DNA of 45,936 nt from Desulfonatronospira sp. (GTDB lineage: Bacteria > Desulfobacterota > Desulfovibrionia > Desulfovibrionales > Desulfonatronovibrionaceae), in contig PUMA01000044.1 in assembly GCA_003551155.1 (NCBI GenBank), forward strand, positions 1 to 45,936, written 5' to 3'. The notes beneath the pieces were generated by a model. The model ran no database searches. It was not told where the DNA came from and was given only the letters and a program-made list of their open reading frames with translations. The position numbers and the translations under genes were made by a program. This document shows positions 43,444 through 45,936 of the stretch, piece after piece. The stretch's first letter is position 1. Each line of letters begins with the position of its first letter.

Positions 43444-43565
43444 GGTTCCTGGACCCGAAATGTGGATTTTACATACAGTCAAAATAAAGAGCTTTATCCG
43501 GAATGCCGGAGCTGGAAAAACGTAATGCAGCGCCATAATAATTCCACAGCAAACGTCCAAGAGCC
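43444..43565. mobile_element. Miniature element, family 1, 122 bp, in the recA upstream region
   Basis: Read on the minus strand, the element starts GGCTCTTGGACGTTTGCTGT at 43565, shares TTATGGC, TTTCCAGCTCCGG, GGATAA and ACTGTAT with the element at 21387, and ends TGTGGATTTT...GGAACC at 43444. It is a complete second copy lacking a 28-base hairpin segment. Flanks AATAATAA (43436-43443) and AAAAATAA (43566-43573) match at 7 of 8 bases, a probable decayed target duplication. It ends 20 bases before the recA start codon, so any recA promoter must lie in or beyond it. Confidence 0.78.
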
Positions 43566-43585
43566 AAAAATAATCAGGAGTTGAT

Positions 43586-44650
43586 ATGGCCAGAAAGACA
43601 CAATCAGCCGAGGAACTGCGCAAAGAAGCGCTCCAGACAGCTATTACCACCATTGAGCGCAAATATGGACAGGGATCGGTCATGCGCCTTTCCGATGAGG
43701 CCCATCAGGCAATCCCCTCCATTCCCACCGGATCCATAGGTCTTGATCTGGCCCTGGGAATAGGGGGGATTCCCAGAGGAAGGGTTTCAGAAATCTTCGG
43801 CCCTGAATCTTCGGGCAAGACCACCCTGGCGCTGCATGTTATTGCCGAGGCCCAGAAAAGAGGCGGAGCAGCAGCTTTTATTGATGCCGAGCACGCCCTG
43901 GATGTCAATTACGCCAGGCGTCTGGGGGTCAAGACTGAAGAACTTCTGGTGTCCCAGCCCGACTACGGGGAGCAGGCCCTGGAAATCGCGGATCTGCTGG
44001 TCCGGTCCGGAGGCCTGGACGTGATCGTGATTGACTCGGTGGCTGCCCTGATACCCCAGGCTGAACTGGAAGGAAGCATGGGCGAAAGCCAGGTAGGAGG
44101 CCAGGCCAGGCTCATGTCTCACGCCATGCGCAAACTCACCGGGACCATTCACCGTTCCAAAACATCACTTATCTTTATCAATCAGATCCGGATGAAGATC
44201 GGGACCATGGGCTACGGCAATCCCGAGACCCCCAGCGGGGGCAACGCCCTTAAGTTTTACGCCTCTGTCCGCCTGGATATCCGCAAGATCCAGTCCCTTA
44301 AGGATAAAGATGAAATTGTGGGCAACCGGGTCAGGGTCAAGACAGTAAAAAACAAGGTGGCTCCTCCTTTCAGGGAGACCGTGTTTGATATCCTTTACGG
44401 CCAGGGCATCTCCAGAGTGGGAGAGCTTCTGGATATGGGCGTGGAGCACGGAGTTCTGGACAAGAGCGGAGCATGGTTCGCCTTTGGTTCGGAGCGCCTG
44501 GGCCAGGGCCGGGAAAATGTCAGGGCCTTTCTGCAGGAAAAGGATGAGCTGCGTCAGAATATCGAGAATCAGCTTCTGTCCCATCTGGGAGTTGTTCAGC
44601 CAAAGCAGGAAGAAGATGAGGGAGAGGACCGGATCCGGGACAGGAGTTAA
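43586..44650 (+). CDS. recA: Recombinase RecA
   Basis: Forms the ATP-dependent filament on single-stranded DNA for recombination and SOS induction. The 354 residues have Walker A GPESSGKT (72-79), the [15 protein letters not shown] and [12 protein letters not shown] strands, and the [31 protein letters not shown] loop region; the tail is acidic as usual. AGGAG stands 6 bases before the ATG. I found no clear LexA box in the 192-base upstream gap, most of which is a miniature element. It is followed after 3 bases by alaS. Confidence 0.97.
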   Translation: MARKTQSAEELRKEALQTAITTIERKYGQGSVMRLSDEAHQAIPSIPTGSIGLDLALGIGGIPRGRVSEIFGPESSGKTTLALHVIAEAQKRGGAAAFIDAEHALDVNYARRLGVKTEELLVSQPDYGEQALEIADLLVRSGGLDVIVIDSVAALIPQAELEGSMGESQVGGQARLMSHAMRKLTGTIHRSKTSLIFINQIRMKIGTMGYGNPETPSGGNALKFYASVRLDIRKIQSLKDKDEIVGNRVRVKTVKNKVAPPFRETVFDILYGQGISRVGELLDMGVEHGVLDKSGAWFAFGSERLGQGRENVRAFLQEKDELRQNIENQLLSHLGVVQPKQEEDEGEDRIRDRS

Positions 44651-44653
44651 ACG

Positions 44654-45936
44654 GTGCTAAGCGCAGCAGAAATTCGGGAAAGGTTTCTGGATTTTTTTCA
44701 GAAAAACGGACATACAGTGGTCCCCAGCTCCCCCCTTGTGCCCAGGGATGACCCCACTCTCTTGTTTACCAATGCGGGCATGGTCCAGTTCAAGAAGGTC
44801 TTTCTGGGTCAGGAAAAACTTGACTTTACCCGGGCAGTTACCGCCCAGAAGTGTCTGCGGGTGGGGGGCAAGCACAATGACCTGGAAAATGTGGGACGCA
44901 CCAGGAGACACCACACCTTTTTTGAAATGCTGGGTAATTTCTCCTTTGGTGATTATTTCAAGGACACGGCCATTGATCTGGCCTGGAGGTTTCTCACCCG
45001 TGAGCTTGCCCTGGACCGGTCAAAACTTTACATAACCATTTATGAGGAAGATGAGGAAGCCAGCAGGTTGTGGCAGAAAATCGCAGGTGTGCCTGCAAAG
45101 CGTATTTATCGTCTGGGAGAGAAGGATAATTTCTGGTCCATGGGCGATACCGGCCCCTGCGGACCATGTTCGGAAATACTCTATGACCAGGGACCGGACA
45201 TGGCCTGCGGACCTGACTGCGCCATCGGGGTCTGCGAATGCGACCGGTACATGGAGATCTGGAACCTGGTCTTCATGCAGTATGACCGGGACCAGGAGGG
45301 CAACCTCAACTCTCTGCCCCGGCCCAGCATCGATACGGGCATGGGCCTGGAAAGGATCAGCGCGGTATGTCAGGGGGTATTTTCCAACTATGACACCGAC
45401 CTTTTGAAACGGGTCATTAACGATACCGCCGGCAGGGCAGGGCTCGAATACGGCCGCAATGAGGAGAATGACGTGGCCCTCAGGGTCATTGCCGACCACG
45501 CACGGTCCATGGCCTTCATGATCGCCGATGGAATTCTGCCCTCCAACGAGGGCCGCGGCTATATCCTGCGCAGGCTCATCCGCCGGGCCTTTCGTTTCGG
45601 CAGGCACCTGGGTCTTCAAGAGCCTTTTCTGCATCAGACCGTGCAGGTGGTGGTCCGGGATATGGGTCAGCCCTATCCAGAGCTGGAAAAGAGCCGGGAA
45701 TTCATGTCCAGGGTGATCCTGCAGGAAGAAGAAAAATTTTCCGAGACCCTGGAAAAGGGCCTTGCCCTTTTGGAAGAGGAACTGGAAAAGCTTTCCTCCA
45801 TGCAGCTGGATACGGTTCCCGGGGAGACAGCCTTCAAGCTTTACGATACCTATGGATTCCCATTGGACATAGTCAACGACATCGCTGAAAAGCAGGGTTT
45901 CCTGGTGGATGAGCCGGGTTTTCAGGAATGCATGCA
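44654..45936 (+). CDS. alaS: Alanyl-tRNA synthetase, 3' part cut by window edge
   Basis: The first 427 codons of alaS, reading to the window end without a stop. It begins with GTG at 44654, preceded by AGGAG in the last recA codons. [32 protein letters not shown], the class II motif 2 region [20 protein letters not shown] and [33 protein letters not shown] identify it with certainty. The editing and C-Ala domains lie outside the window. It is translationally close to recA. Confidence 0.96.
   Translation, partial: MLSAAEIRERFLDFFQKNGHTVVPSSPLVPRDDPTLLFTNAGMVQFKKVFLGQEKLDFTRAVTAQKCLRVGGKHNDLENVGRTRRHHTFFEMLGNFSFGDYFKDTAIDLAWRFLTRELALDRSKLYITIYEEDEEASRLWQKIAGVPAKRIYRLGEKDNFWSMGDTGPCGPCSEILYDQGPDMACGPDCAIGVCECDRYMEIWNLVFMQYDRDQEGNLNSLPRPSIDTGMGLERISAVCQGVFSNYDTDLLKRVINDTAGRAGLEYGRNEENDVALRVIADHARSMAFMIADGILPSNEGRGYILRRLIRRAFRFGRHLGLQEPFLHQTVQVVVRDMGQPYPELEKSREFMSRVILQEEEKFSETLEKGLALLEEELEKLSSMQLDTVPGETAFKLYDTYGFPLDIVNDIAEKQGFLVDEPGFQECM

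Noticed and set aside
43394-43585. LexA box upstream of recA
   Set aside because: ACAGT half-sites occur within the miniature element, but no CTGT-N8-ACAG palindrome is present.

Overview
The window looks like a chromosomal core segment of a sulfate-reducing deltaproteobacterium, most likely of the order Desulfovibrionales. The clearest marker is dsrC, whose C-terminus carries both conserved cysteines. A siroheme/heme biosynthesis cluster, a B12-dependent ribonucleotide reductase and a DksA-like protein fit this. The order is inferred from gene content, not from a database search. I see no prophage, CRISPR array or full-length insertion sequence. The mobile DNA consists of two families of very short non-coding elements.

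Layout. 1-4116: a 3'-truncated metallo-beta-lactamase-fold gene, a small orphan gene, glutamine synthetase (glnA) and a KamA-family radical SAM aminomutase. 4117-8336 (minus): a tightly packed run of a DUF1566 protein, met8, a CcsA/HemX-like protein, hemA and a small partner gene, supplying tetrapyrroles for sulfite reductase and cytochromes. 8821-11868 (plus): moaA, alr and an EamA permease, converging on a P-type ATPase whose ion-binding residues are not those of a calcium pump. 15100-18216: a divergent DnaA paralogue, a UPF0280 protein and a family-2 glycosyltransferase. 18252-21204 (minus): methyltransferase, YcaO-TPR protein, then dsrC. 21387-25685: a miniature element, tRNA-Cys and tRNA-Gly, a DUF364 protein, a DksA-like regulator, an NFACT (RqcH-like) protein, a NifU-like scaffold and a second kind of miniature element. 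25686-28950 (minus): tig-clpP-clpX, followed upstream by tRNA-Leu. 29185-31282 (minus): an overlapping pair of a ParB-like protein and a spore-photoproduct-lyase-like radical SAM protein. 31476-35446 (plus): an EF-G-like GTPase and RNase J. 35635-37474 (minus): an M48 protease and an alpha/beta hydrolase. 37561-45936 (plus): nrdJ-ftsE-ftsX, a second methyltransferase, nikR-folE2, a miniature element, recA and the 5' part of alaS.

The best candidates for undescribed biology are: the ParB-like/SPL-like pair, where the radical SAM partner appears to lack the H-atom-donor cysteine of true spore photoproduct lyase; the YcaO-methyltransferase-DsrC neighbourhood; the KamA homologue with both lysine-anchoring aspartates replaced; the DnaA paralogue with altered P-loop and DNA-recognition residues; and two miniature transposable elements with recognisable target duplications. 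One of these rewrote the C-terminus of a NifU-like protein and another sits directly in front of recA.
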